DNA of 64,000 bases from assembly GCA_032716605.1 (NCBI GenBank), contig CM064480.1, positions 40,350,791 through 40,414,790 on the forward strand, given 5' to 3'. Origin of the DNA: Paralithodes platypus (taxonomy: Eukaryota; Arthropoda; Malacostraca; Decapoda; Lithodidae). Below the pieces are notes generated by a model. That model searched no databases. It was not told where the DNA came from and worked only from the letters and a program-made list of their open reading frames with translations. Position 1 is the stretch's first letter, and each line of letters opens with the position of its first letter. This document shows, piece after piece, positions 32,378-42,265 of the stretch. The position numbers and the translations under genes are program-made.

Positions 32378-32879
32378 ACTACTATTGTATGTAGAAGAGC
32401 CAACGAGTGGACTTAGTCTGATTGAAAGAGTCAAATATTAAATATCAACTACCATACTCACTCTATTGTGTGTCCATGTATAAACCCGAGTAAGGCGGGT
32501 AACCTACCACCAGCTGATATCACTCCATACTGACTAACTATATAAATTCGATCCACTCACATGTTCAATAACCGAGGGAATGGAGGGTGAAGGGAGAAGG
32601 GAAGGGGGGAGAGGGGGACGGGTTGAACAAAGAACTAGCGCGTAATCTAAATAGAGAAGGAAAGGTAGGAGGGGAGGGGGGAAGTGAGCAATTAAACATG
32701 AACACTAATTTCCACATATTTGCGCAATTTGTCATATACTATAGTCAAAGAACTGGGACAATGGTGACCTGTTGGAAAAGGAAGGAATTTATAAGGAAGT
32801 AGCATGTAAATGATCCGGAATGATCTGAACACTAATTTTTCATAAAACACTCCCCCCACGAAAACCACTACTGAGTTTG
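32378..32879. other. Gene-free stretch with a G/A-rich patch
   Basis: A GGGA-rich patch lies at about 32580-32690. I see no gene. Confidence 0.5.
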
Positions 32880-33243
32880 CTCCTCAATTGGTAGGATAAC
32901 AACTAAGCGATGAACAGATCTATTCAGGTACTTATCAAATTTTCCATCATACATTTTACCTGGTTCCTGACTCTTACACCTAATTATTACATCTCTAATT
33001 TTACCATCTCGCCCTTCATTCATGAGTCCTATGAACTTGAGCAAGTCTCCATTCTCCTCTCACTGCATTGCTGTCTTGAACTAACACTACATCACCTGAT
33101 TTTACATTTCTCTTGTCATGATGCCATTTTGTCTGAACCAGAAGTGTTGGAAAATAATCTCTTTGCCATTTTTTCCAAAACCCATCCACAACCTTTTGAA
33201 GGAATATAAAACGCTGATTTTTCATAAAAATGTTGTCCAGCAA
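32880..33243 (-). pseudogene. BEL/Pao polyprotein C-terminal fragment
   Basis: The minus-strand frame contains FWKKWQRDYFPTLLVQTKW, then KSGDVVLVQDSN and WRLAQV, which is the pattern of the integrase-adjacent C-terminal domain (DUF5641-like) of BEL/Pao polyproteins. After a frame change it continues as RDGKIRDVIIRC and later RSVHRLVVIL, the family's usual ending. No LTR is adjacent. Relic. Confidence 0.75.
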
Positions 33244-33254
33244 TCACTGGACAG

Positions 33255-33545
33255 CTGACAAGAAGAGTTTTATTAAGCCAAGTTAGCACCATCTATGACC
33301 CAATGGGGTTATTAGTACCCTTCACATTAATGTCCAAAATACTGATGAGAGAGCTTGTTACACAATCTTCAGAAAACAAGATAAAAGGTAAAGTACTATG
33401 GGATGACCCTGTACCATTACTCCTTAAGCAGAAGTGGGGTATGTTCTTCAAGGAAATGTATGAATTAGAACATTTACATTTTCAAAGATGTCTGAAACCA
33501 AATAACAGCGTAGGAGATCCCATGCTTATAATCTTCCATTAAATC
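33255..33545 (+). pseudogene. BEL/Pao RT-RNase H linker fragment (opposite strand)
   Basis: The plus-strand frame reads SSIYDPMGLLVPFTLMSKIL, LWDDPVP, KWGMFFKEMYEL and finally DPMLIIFH, the typical BEL/Pao sequence between RT and RNase H. It sits head-to-head with the C-terminal fragment on the minus strand, with the junction near 33244-33255. Confidence 0.75.
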
Positions 33546-33569
33546 CATTAAATCTGAGCCAAGTTTTGT

Positions 33570-33660
33570 CATTAACCTAACCTAACCTAACCTAATATTA
33601 TGGGGTTAACATTAGCCTAACCTAACCTAACCTAGTATTATGGGTGGGGGCGGCACAACC
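33570..33660. repeat. Interstitial (CCTAA)n tracts in a dispersed repeat
   Basis: Short runs of CCTAA at about 33577-33595 and 33617-33635 alternate with TATTATGGG blocks. CCTAA is the complement of the arthropod telomere unit TTAGG. Confidence 0.75.
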
Positions 33661-33700
33661 CCGCTAAATCCATTAAATCCGAGCCAAGTTTTGTCCTTAA

Positions 33701-34455
33701 CCCTCCTGGCCCGGGCAGCATGTTAAAATGACAACGCGGCAGATGGGCAGGAACCCGGGTGTCCTGTTAAAATCTGTAAGCTTGAAAGCCTATTCAGCTT
33801 GGTCTGAATGCCGTGCGTCCGGCGCATGTAAACAAAGCCGATCGTTACGTCACCACACCTCCGAAAACAATAAGGAGACATCGGATCAATGTTATTGTTG
33901 TGACGTCAGACGAAATTAGTGTCTGAAAAGCTCCGATATTGTCAACATCGCGGCAAAATTCGCTCCACTGAAATCGTCATCACAACTGAACCAGTTGACT
34001 TACAGAGCTCTACTCGACGCCAATCTACAGATTGGAAACCGCACTACGTTTATAGATGCGTGGGAAATTTCGGCAAGAATGTTAAGTGCGGGCGTACCGC
34101 CAGCCTTGTTTACACTATGCGTAGTGGCGTCGGACCTTTCCCATTATGTTCCAATCTATTTTGACTGCCTTTGGATATAAAAATACATTAGCCTAACCAA
34201 ACAGCCTAACCTAACCTAACCTAGTATTTATGTAGTAATGACAGGGGGCAAATAGCAGAAAATATAGCGTCGAAATAGACGGGAACGTAACTGCGAGCGC
34301 ACAACATGACGACCGTACGCCCGATCACTACATCCATCCCGAAATTTCTAGCAGTTAAAATAACAAAGATACGGTAGCCTAGGCCTAGACGTTTTTCGGC
34401 CAGATCGCCCGGATACGACCTCCGTCCTTTGGAAAGGCAGCCCGGGTTACGAGGG
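33701..34455. mobile_element. piggyBac-type MITE derived from the 42-45 kb transposon
   Basis: TTAA flanks lie at 33697-33700 and 34456-34459. The left end CCCTCCTGGCCCGGGC and the next 100 bp or so (…GGAACCCGGGTGTCCTG…) closely match, in reverse complement, the right end of the piggyBac element at 45010-45118. The right end is GCAGCCCGGGTTACGAGGG. No transposase. Length 755 bp. Confidence 0.85.
34206..34226. repeat. Short (CCTAA)n tract
   Basis: Three to four CCTAA pentamers inside the MITE. They may be a later expansion or gene-conversion scrap. Confidence 0.6.
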
Positions 34456-34459
34456 TTAA

Positions 34460-34622
34460 CCTAACCAAATAACCTAACCTAACCTAACCTAACCTAGTAT
34501 TATGGGGTTAACATTAGCCTAACCTAACCTAGTATTATGGGTGGGGGCTGCTGCCCCCACCCCCCCCCGCTAAATCCCTGAAATCCGAGCCAAGTTTTGC
34601 CATTAACCTAACCTTGACCTAA
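34460..34622. repeat. (CCTAA)n tracts in a dispersed repeat
   Basis: CCTAA runs at about 34474-34499 and 34517-34530, then a GGGGGCTGCTGCCCCC palindrome and the phrase AAATCCGAGCCAAGTTTTG, which also occurs at 33540-33570 and 33665-33695. The MITE therefore inserted into a local repeat of this unit. Confidence 0.7.
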
Positions 34623-35371
34623 CACCTACTATATGTCCCCTAGACGGTAATGTACTGTACCTTAATGAGAGGCTGAAGAGGTTGATGCAGTCGGTTGAGA
34701 GGCTGAAGAAGAGGTTGCAGTAGGTTGAGAGGAGGTTGATCGGTTCCAGTGGATCATCAGGGTCGTCGTCGAAATCGCGCGGTTAGAAGTCCCCGCAATA
34801 GAGACTCACAGCCTCAACTTCCTTGAATCATGAGTATCCCGCCATCCATACACAAAATGTAGAAAGGCTGTGGCGAGACGTTAAAGAATAATTATATTAA
34901 ACGTCCTGGTATCCGTCCCCAATATTTGTCCCAAAGCACATACGACCTCCATCTCCTCCATCTTCGAACTGAGCCTAGACCCCGCTCGGCGAGGGGCGTG
35001 ACGTGACGGCTGAAAGACTGTGTGATTGGTTGATAATTTGATGGAAGTCTGTGATTGGTTCCATGAGTGACGGGAAGCATTGTGATTGGTTCATGCTATG
35101 GTTCATGATTCCTAAAAAGACCGTTAGGTGTAGTGACGTTCGACTGACAGGTCGAGGGTAAGATCTCCCAAAGGACGCCCATTGTGTATTATTGTGGCGC
35201 GGCCATCGACAGGGAGGGATTTTTTACAGTTTCTCGTATTTCACTTATAGTGAATTTGCGACAGTAATTACATGTACACAAACAAAGTATCGTTCATGAA
35301 AGTGATAACGCATTAATAATCATCGATGGGGCCCGTAACTGGTTGGTCATAAACTAATACTGAATGTTCTA
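34623..35371. other. Gene-free stretch with repeated GATTGGTT motifs
   Basis: GATTGGTT occurs three times in about 60 bp (about 35031, 35052 and 35083); it is the complement of a CCAAT box. No credible frame follows. The rest is unremarkable. Confidence 0.45.
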
Positions 35372-35373
35372 TA

Positions 35374-36307
35374 GGGTAAGACGGGGTAATTTCGCCGAAA
35401 ATAACTTGTTTTACGAATAGAAACTGCCACAAATGGAATTTTTATATTTTTTAATGTTTTATCTATACATTCAGGCTTTCTGCTATAGATGCCCAAAAAA
35501 CAAAAATAATATATAATGTTTTGGTCATGCTGCCGATATTTTGAAAAAAGTTACTCTCGCGGCGAAATTACCCCGCCAGGCGGGGTAATTTCGCCGCGAC
35601 TATTTTACGCATCATCTAGCTAGTAAAATATATAACATTATATGATTAATGGCCAGACAAAACACTAGCGCGCAGGTAAAAGCAATGAAAACATTCACAA
35701 ACCCAAACTGACACTAAACATGCCAATAGAAAAACGTCGCATGCACACACACACAACTGAACGGGACGGGCAGAGATCAGGTGTGTCACACGTGTAGGCC
35801 TAGGCGCCACTGTGTCTAGTGCGGGTGTGGAGTTGTGGACATGCGCGGGTGTGGACGTGTCTAGTGCGGTTGTGGACGTATTTATTAGGCCTATGGGTGT
35901 GGAAGTATTTAGTGCGGGTGTGGACGTGTCTCGTGTGGGTGCTAGTGCATAGTACCAGGCGGCAGCTGACGGCTACTGCCAACACTGTGTCACACGCACC
36001 ACCACAGTGTACGCACCGACATACAAACACACCCACAAACACCCCTACACACACCTGACCATACCGTCAGATGCACCGCTAGCTCCGGCGCCAGGCCCCG
36101 CGAAACTGCAACACAACCTAAGCCAAACTAGCTCTACAACCTAAGCCAAACTAGCTATGCAACCTAAGCCAAACTAGCTCTACCACCTAAGCCAAAACTG
36201 CTCTACAACCTAAGCCAAACTGCAGCTGAATCTATGCAATAGTTTCGGAGATATAGGCGTTTGAATGCAAATAATTAGCGTCGCGGAGAAATTACCCCGT
36301 CTTACCC
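35374..36307. mobile_element. TA-flanked MITE, copy 1 (934 bp)
   Basis: Flanked by TA on both sides. Terminal inverted repeats of about 24 bp begin GGGTAAGACGGGGTAATTTC. A near-perfect 41-bp palindrome at 35558-35598 is built from the same GGGGTAATTTCGCC motif. Open frames inside recur in all copies but show no domain. Termini and TA target suggest a Tc1/mariner-type non-autonomous element. Confidence 0.88.
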
Positions 36308-36359
36308 TATCAAGTGTTTTTCGATTGAGCAAAATAAAAGTAGTTTTGGACCTGTGGTC

Positions 36360-36676
36360 ACTGTGTGTGTGTGTGTCGCGGATCGTTCGTCAGACCAGTA
36401 AACAAAGCAATAGCTTACCCAAGAGATATGAATCGGTTTGATCAAGATTACTCGGTTAATATACGTTTATTAAATATACCTGGGATATTCTCGCTATCAA
36501 AGCAGCTCGGTTGATGTTTTGTGAGTATCTATAGCCTAGGCCTAGGCCTAAGAGTAACTCGCCCTGCCACTTAGCGGACAAATCTATCCAGCACCGGATA
36601 TTTGGTACGCCTATTGACTGAGTCCGATGAATCTAAAATCCGTTGAAAGGAGGTCCGCAGAATCGAGGGTCGAGTG
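36360..36676. mobile_element. Pogo-like element, uninterrupted copy (empty site of LTR element)
   Basis: In reverse complement this segment matches the sequences on both sides of the LTR element (to 5675 and from 15537) joined through a single CAAAC, with no LTR element between. It ends AATCGAGGGTCGAGTG followed by TA. Its (GT)n tract is where a LINE scrap sits in the other copy. Confidence 0.85.
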
Positions 36677-36948
36677 TAATTTCAACTACGGTACTGTATA
36701 ATGATGAAAACTACCTAAAACTCAAAAGGAAAACCATGGGAAAATTAGTGGTAGTTTCGGTAATATTTTCCCTTATTTTTCATGTTTTTTTTTTCCCTCC
36801 AGATTTTGAGAAATTAGTGTTTTCATGGTTTTAGTTAGCCTAGGCTATAATTCTAATGTGGGATACAAGATGGGTTTGAGGGGGGCAGGGGCCCCCCATG
36901 ACTTATTGAAATGATCATCTGTTACCAGCAGGGGGTAAATAACGATTA

Positions 36949-37889
36949 GGGTAAGACGGGGTTATTTCGCCGCGGCGCTAATAATTTGCATTCAAACGCC
37001 GATATCTCTGAAACTATTGCATGGATTCGGCTGCAGTTTGGCTTAGGTTGTAGAACAGTTTTGGTTTAGGTTGTAGAGCAAGTTTGGCTTAGGTTGTATA
37101 GCTAGTTTGGCCTAGGTTGTAGATCTAGTTTGGCTTGGGTTTTGTTGCAGTTTCGCAGGGCCTGGAGCCGGGGCTAGCGGCGCGTCTGACAGTATGGTCG
37201 GGTGTTTGTGGGTGGTTTGTATGTGTGTTTGTTTATTTGTATGTTTGCGTGTGACACAGTGTTGGCAATAGCCGTCAGCTGCTGTCTGGTACTTTGCACT
37301 AGCACACTACACGCCGCACCCACACGAGACACGTCCACACCCGCACTAAATACTTCCACGCCTGTAGGCCTAATAAATACGTCCACAACCGCACCAGACA
37401 CGTCCACACCCACACTACATGTCCACAGCTCCACACCCGCACTAGACACAGTGGCGCCTAGGCCTACACGTGTGACACACCTGCATCTCTGCCCGCCCTG
37501 TTCAGTTGTGTGTGTGTGCGTGCAACGTTTTTTTATTGGCATGTTTAGTGTCAGTTTGGGTTTGTGAATGTTTTCATTGCTTTTACCTGCGCGCTAGTGT
37601 TTTGTCTGGCCATTAATCATATAATGTTATCTAGTTTACCAGCTAGATGATGCGTAAAATAGGTCGCGGCGAAATTACCCCGCCCGGCGGGGTAAGTTCG
37701 CTGCGAGAGTAACTTTTTTCAAAAAATCGGCAGCATAACCAAAACATTATGTTTTTGTTTTTGTTTTTTGAGCATCTATAGCAGAAAGGCTGAATGTATA
37801 GATAAAAAATAAAAAAATTATAAATTCCATTTGTGGCAGTTTCTATTCGTCAAAATACGCGATTTTCGGCGAAATATCCCGTCTTACCT
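36949..37889. mobile_element. TA-flanked MITE, copy 2 (941 bp)
   Basis: Same family as 35374-36307, in the opposite orientation, with TA flanks at 36947-36948 and 37890-37891. The last terminal base has changed. The internal palindrome at about 37665-37705 has accumulated mismatches. Confidence 0.88.
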
Positions 37890-39260
37890 TATAGGCCTAC
37901 TCCATAATAAAGACGTTTGTAAACAGTTAGGAGTTCTGAGTTAAGGAGCTCTGAGAGTGATTGGACTAGGCTATGTGTTTTTTCCATTAATATCAGGTTT
38001 TATCAATGTGATCAAAATTATTCTCCCACAGTGCCATTGGATTAGGCCTACCTAGCCTATACATAAATTCAGTTTAAGGATTCCATAGACCTACATTGTC
38101 CCAGCACACTGAAGTTAGTTATTTATCTACTTTTTACTGTTTCCTTGTTGGCACTTCATATCAATAAGTATTATAAGTAATAAGTAAATAGTTATAGTTA
38201 CATTTTACGTACCGGTACCGGATATTCAAGATACAAATCCAATACGTGAAAACAGCTAGATTTTACCAATTAATTTCATATCAATTAGCAATAAGTAGGC
38301 CTACCGGTAAATAGTTGGGTAAATCTACTGTTATACAACCCCTATTTTTTAATTGTTTTCCTTTCGAAACCGAGTCTTTTTAAGTCTTACCATATTCAGG
38401 AAGCCCTACTGATGTTTGAATTATGAGAGTCTGAGGAAAGCAGCCCTCAAGTTAAGTAATATGTCATGTTAGATCAATGTTTCCATTGAAAATGAGAGTC
38501 GGCGAGGTAGACACTCGCGGACGCCACGTAACGTAAACAAATCAATCACCCGCCTCCTCTGATGACGATATTGTCATTAACCTAACCTAACCTAACCTAA
38601 CCTGGGGGCTGCTGCCCCCAGAGCCCCGCTACTCTAAATAATGATGTAGAAGACATAAAATCACTAAAAAGTACTGTGGGAGAGCGAAAAACACCTTCCG
38701 AGATCGTGCGTCGTAAGAAAATGGGTCAACAGAAAACGGGAGTTTCCGGGGTACAGCCGTCAAACCGCGGCGGATGAGTCACTTTAGTGAAGGTTTTTAA
38801 CACTTCAATGTATCTATTTCAAGTCAAATATACAGTGCCGAGCATCATCGAACCATACTAAGTCTACTACGAATAATAGTACGGTAACCTATTATGAGAA
38901 CAGAATAGCGACAAATTAGGGGTTGTGAAGCTGTAGAATTATCAATAGTTGTAGGCTAGTTACATTTTACCTATTCAAGATTCAACTCCAATACATATAA
39001 ACAGCTGCATTTTACCGATTCAATATGAAAGAAGTCCTATCGTGACAAGATATAATTTTACTGTAAATTTTTTGCCTAGGAAACACTCTCTAGCCAACTA
39101 ACACTGGAAAATAATATAAGAAAAATTCAAGTTTTTACGTATTCGATAGATTTTACCAATTCAATAAGTAATAAGTAACTAGTTATAGTTACATTTTACC
39201 AATTCAAGATACAACTCCAAAACCCGGTACGTAAAAAGAGCTAGATTTTACCGATTCAAA
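37890..39260 (+). repeat. Degenerate dispersed/tandem repeat region, no gene
   Basis: A block resembling TTACATTTTACCaATTCAAG, with a following AACAGCTAGATTTTACCGATTC, recurs at about 38195-38265, 38958-39025 and 39193-39255, and again at 60800-60880. A (CCTAA)n tract with GGGGGCTGCTGCCCCC lies at 38578-38622. No coding frame. Confidence 0.6.
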
Positions 39261-39267
39261 ATTTCAA

Positions 39268-39490
39268 TTCAAATTCAATTTCAATTCAATTCAATTCAAA
39301 ATATTTTATTATCATGAACGTTTAGCTTACAAAATCAACAATAAATATAAACAAATAAATGCAGTTCATGACAAAGAGGGCTGGATACCTGCTGGTATAT
39401 ATGCCCTCAGGGTCTTTTACATCAATATATTAATGACAACGGGAAAGTGTTAGTAAAAAGAACAAGAACATAATAATAATTACACATTAA
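39268..39490 (-). other. CR1-like LINE 3' UTR and tail
   Basis: The minus strand ends in several TTGAA-like pentamers (plus strand CAATTCAATTCAATT, 39268-39300), the simple repeat tail of the LINE. It is split from the coding end by the piggyBac MITE. Confidence 0.65.
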
Positions 39491-39900
39491 CCCTTAAAGA
39501 GCGGCGCGCAACATAAGTCGAGTTGAAAAAACTGGCAAAAAACGGGTGAAAAAAGGGTGGAAATCGTGTGAAAATGGGTGGGATAGTAATGATCCATACG
39601 TCCGACATCTGTGGCCTCCCGGCCCACACTAACTCCAGTTCCCCCACCGCGCGGGAGGATGACAGTGTAACCAATAGTTCGCTAAAAGTGAGCAAGGTAG
39701 CAAAATCAGCTAAACTTCCATCTTCGAGGTAACACTGTCAGTGCTCCACGAGTGCTACGTAGCTGTATGTGGCGTCATTGTGTAGCGATTTCGACCTAGT
39801 TTTCGGCGCAATACAGTTCCTTTCCTACTGATGGTTGATATAGCAGTCAGAACGGCCCGGAAAGGCCCAAAACGGCCACAGAGCACCCGCTAGACAAGGG
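39491..39900. mobile_element. piggyBac-type MITE (410 bp)
   Basis: TTAA flanks at 39487-39490 and 39901-39904. Ends are CCCTTAAAGAGCGGC and CCGCTAGACAAGGG. Nearly identical to 62266-62676, including the internal CGTCCGACATCTGTGGCCTC, implying recent activity. Confidence 0.88.
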
Positions 39901-39904
39901 TTAA

Positions 39905-40131
39905 ACTAGGCTATCACATAATGGCCATCATAGTACATAGTTAATTTAATGGTCAAGAAGATAATTCTTCAATCTACTCTTTTCGGAAGAATATGAACAT
40001 AGGTTATCAATTTTTGGTGACATATCATTCCATAGGTGCACACTCTTAAAAGTTCTGTATACCATGGCTGTTCTGCCTCTGGGAACATGTAAATTACTTC
40101 TCTGTCTAGTATTATAAGAATGAACATCAGT
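39905..40131 (-). pseudogene. CR1-like LINE, C-terminal coding piece
   Basis: The minus strand reads DVHSYNTRQRSNLHVPRGRT, then VHLWNDMSPKI, the hallmark C-terminal end of CR1/Jockey-group polyproteins (NTRQR...P...WN). It abuts RTE copy 1 on the right. Confidence 0.8.
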
Positions 40132-41850
40132 AAGGGTGTGAAAGATAAGAATGGGAGAATGCTAGCCGAGAAGCAAGAGAGAGTCGAAAGATGGAGGGAG
40201 TACTTCAATGAGTTGCTAAATGTAAGGAATGAAGAGCCAGCAAACATAGCTGGATATGGTATGGGAGGGAGAAGAAGAGAAGTAGTGGAGGAGGAGGTGG
40301 GGATCAGGAGGTCAGAAGTGTGGGAAGCCATGAAAAGAATGAAGTTGGGGAAAGCACCAGGAACAGATGGAGTGTGTGGGGAAATGTTGAGGTATGGTGG
40401 TGAGCTAGTGATCGAATGGGTATGGAAAATGTGCAAACTAGCATGGGAGAAGGGGAGTGCACCTGATGACTGGAAGACTGGCATAATAGTCCCCCTATAT
40501 AAGGGCAAAGGGGAAAGAAGAGTGTGTGGTAACCACCGAGGAATATGTCTTCTAAGCGTAGTAAGGAAGGTATACAGTAGGGTAGTGATTGAGAGAGTGA
40601 GAACGGAGAAATGGATAGGCGACGAGCAGGGAGGTTTTAGGAAGGGAAGAGGATGTGTAGATTAGATTTTTACCCTGAATTGTGTTGTGGAGAAATATCT
40701 GGAGAAGAAACAAAAGGTGTATGTGCCTTTATGGACTTGGAGAAGGCCTATGACAGAGTGGATAGAGAAGGTTTGTGGAAAGTATTTGGAATATACAGAG
40801 TAGATGGCAAGTTGCTGAAAGCAGTGAAGAGCATGTATGAGGGTGAAAAGGCGGCAGTACGTGTGGAGAGTGAGCAGAGCGAGTTCTTTGACCTGAATGT
40901 TGGTTTGAAACAGGGTTGTGTGATGTCCCTGTGGTTGTTTACTGTATATATGGATGGAGTCATGAAAGAAATACTATCAAGAGCAGTGGATGTTGGTGTA
41001 TCGCTGAAAAGGGAGGGAATTGAGTGGAAGCTACCTATACTGCTGTTTGCGGATGATACAGTTCTGATGAGTGATAATGAATGGGAGTTGCAGGGTCTGG
41101 TAAATGAGTTTGGAACAGTGTGCGAAAAACGGAATTTGAAGGTAAATGCGGGGAAGAGCAAGGTTATGGTCTTCGAAAGGGGTGAAGTCACAGAGTGTGA
41201 GGTGAAGCTGAACGGTCAGGCTATGGAGATCGTCAACTCTTTTAAGTATCTGGGCAGTGTGTTGAGTAAAGATGGGACTATGGATGAAGAAGTGCGGGAG
41301 AGGGTACAACAGGGGAAGAGGGTTGTAGGAACGCTGAAAGCAGTAACAAGAAATAGGGTGGTCAGTATGGAAGTGAAGAAGTCCTTGCATGACAGTGTGG
41401 TAATCCCGACACTGACTTACGGAAGCGAAGCATGGACGTTGGTTGAGAGACTCAGACCAAGAGTGAGAGCAGTGGAAATGAATTACTTAAGAAGTGCGTG
41501 CGGAGTTACATGGAGGGATAGACAGACTAATGAAGAAGTAAGAAGGAGGTGTGGTGTGGATGTAGATGTGCTGGAAAGTGTGAAAAGGAACAACTTGAGA
41601 TGGTTCGGCCATATGGAACGTATGGAAAGCGAAAGAATGACAAAGAGGGTGTACGAGAGCGAGGTGGAGGGACAGAGAGGGAGAGGTAGACCGAAGGAGA
41701 GGTGGAAGGATGGAGTGAGGAAGTATATGAACGAAGGCGGTGCTGGTTGGGGGTAGGGGCGTCGACTGACTGGGGACAGAGGTGCATGGGGGCGGTTCGT
41801 TCATGGCCACCCCTTTGGGGATCACGGCGTCGGGCAATAGATAGATAGAT
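40132..41850 (+). pseudogene. RTE-like LINE reverse transcriptase, copy 1
   Basis: 5' truncated. RT motifs: KLGKAPGTDG, IIVPLYKGKG, DEQGGFRKGRGC, FMDLEKAYDRVDREGL (motif A Asp), GLKQGCVMS, LLFADDTVLMSD (motif C). The C-terminal part has LTYGSEAWTL and RWFGHMERM. An in-frame TAG at 40663-40665 and a 1-nt deletion near 40720 break the gene. The 3' end is a (GATA)n-type tail after GGCGTCGGGCAATAG. The clade is inferred from RT style and tail; the same element lies inverted at 46270-48854. Confidence 0.85.
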
Positions 41851-41874
41851 TATGTGTAGTTATTATTATTTATA

Positions 41875-42225
41875 CTGGACTATGGTAATGTTGATAGTGT
41901 CATTTTCACTTTTATGTATTGTTAGGTAAGCTAATAACATATATTATAGTGTCACTTTCACTTGCTCATATTGTTATGAAGGCACTTATTATTACTTATG
42001 TGTGTCTCTTTCACTTATACTTAGTTTTATTATTATTATAGTGTCACTTTCACTGGACTATGATAATTGATAGTGTCATTTTCACATTTATGTATTGTTA
42101 GGTAAGCTAATACTATATACTGTATAGTGTCACTTTCACTTGTTCATATTGTTATGAAGGCACTTATTATTACTTATGTGTGTCTCTCACTTATACTTAG
42201 TTTTATTATTACTATTAGCCTACAT
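41875..42225. repeat. Two-copy tandem repeat, about 180-190 bp
   Basis: The block beginning CTGGACTATG(G)TAAT, with AGTGTCACTTTCACT and TTGTTAGGTAAGCTAATA, is duplicated at about 41875 and 42053. It separates RTE copy 1 from the piggyBac transposase gene and may be piggyBac 3' UTR. Confidence 0.75.
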
Positions 42226-42265
42226 TTTAGAGAGTGTCACTTTCACTGTCATTGTCACGGGCACT

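Noticed and set aside
36643..36834. 63-codon frame ending in a hydrophobic stretch as a small membrane protein gene
   Set aside because: It starts inside a transposon end, uses a non-ATG start region and has no conserved copy or context.
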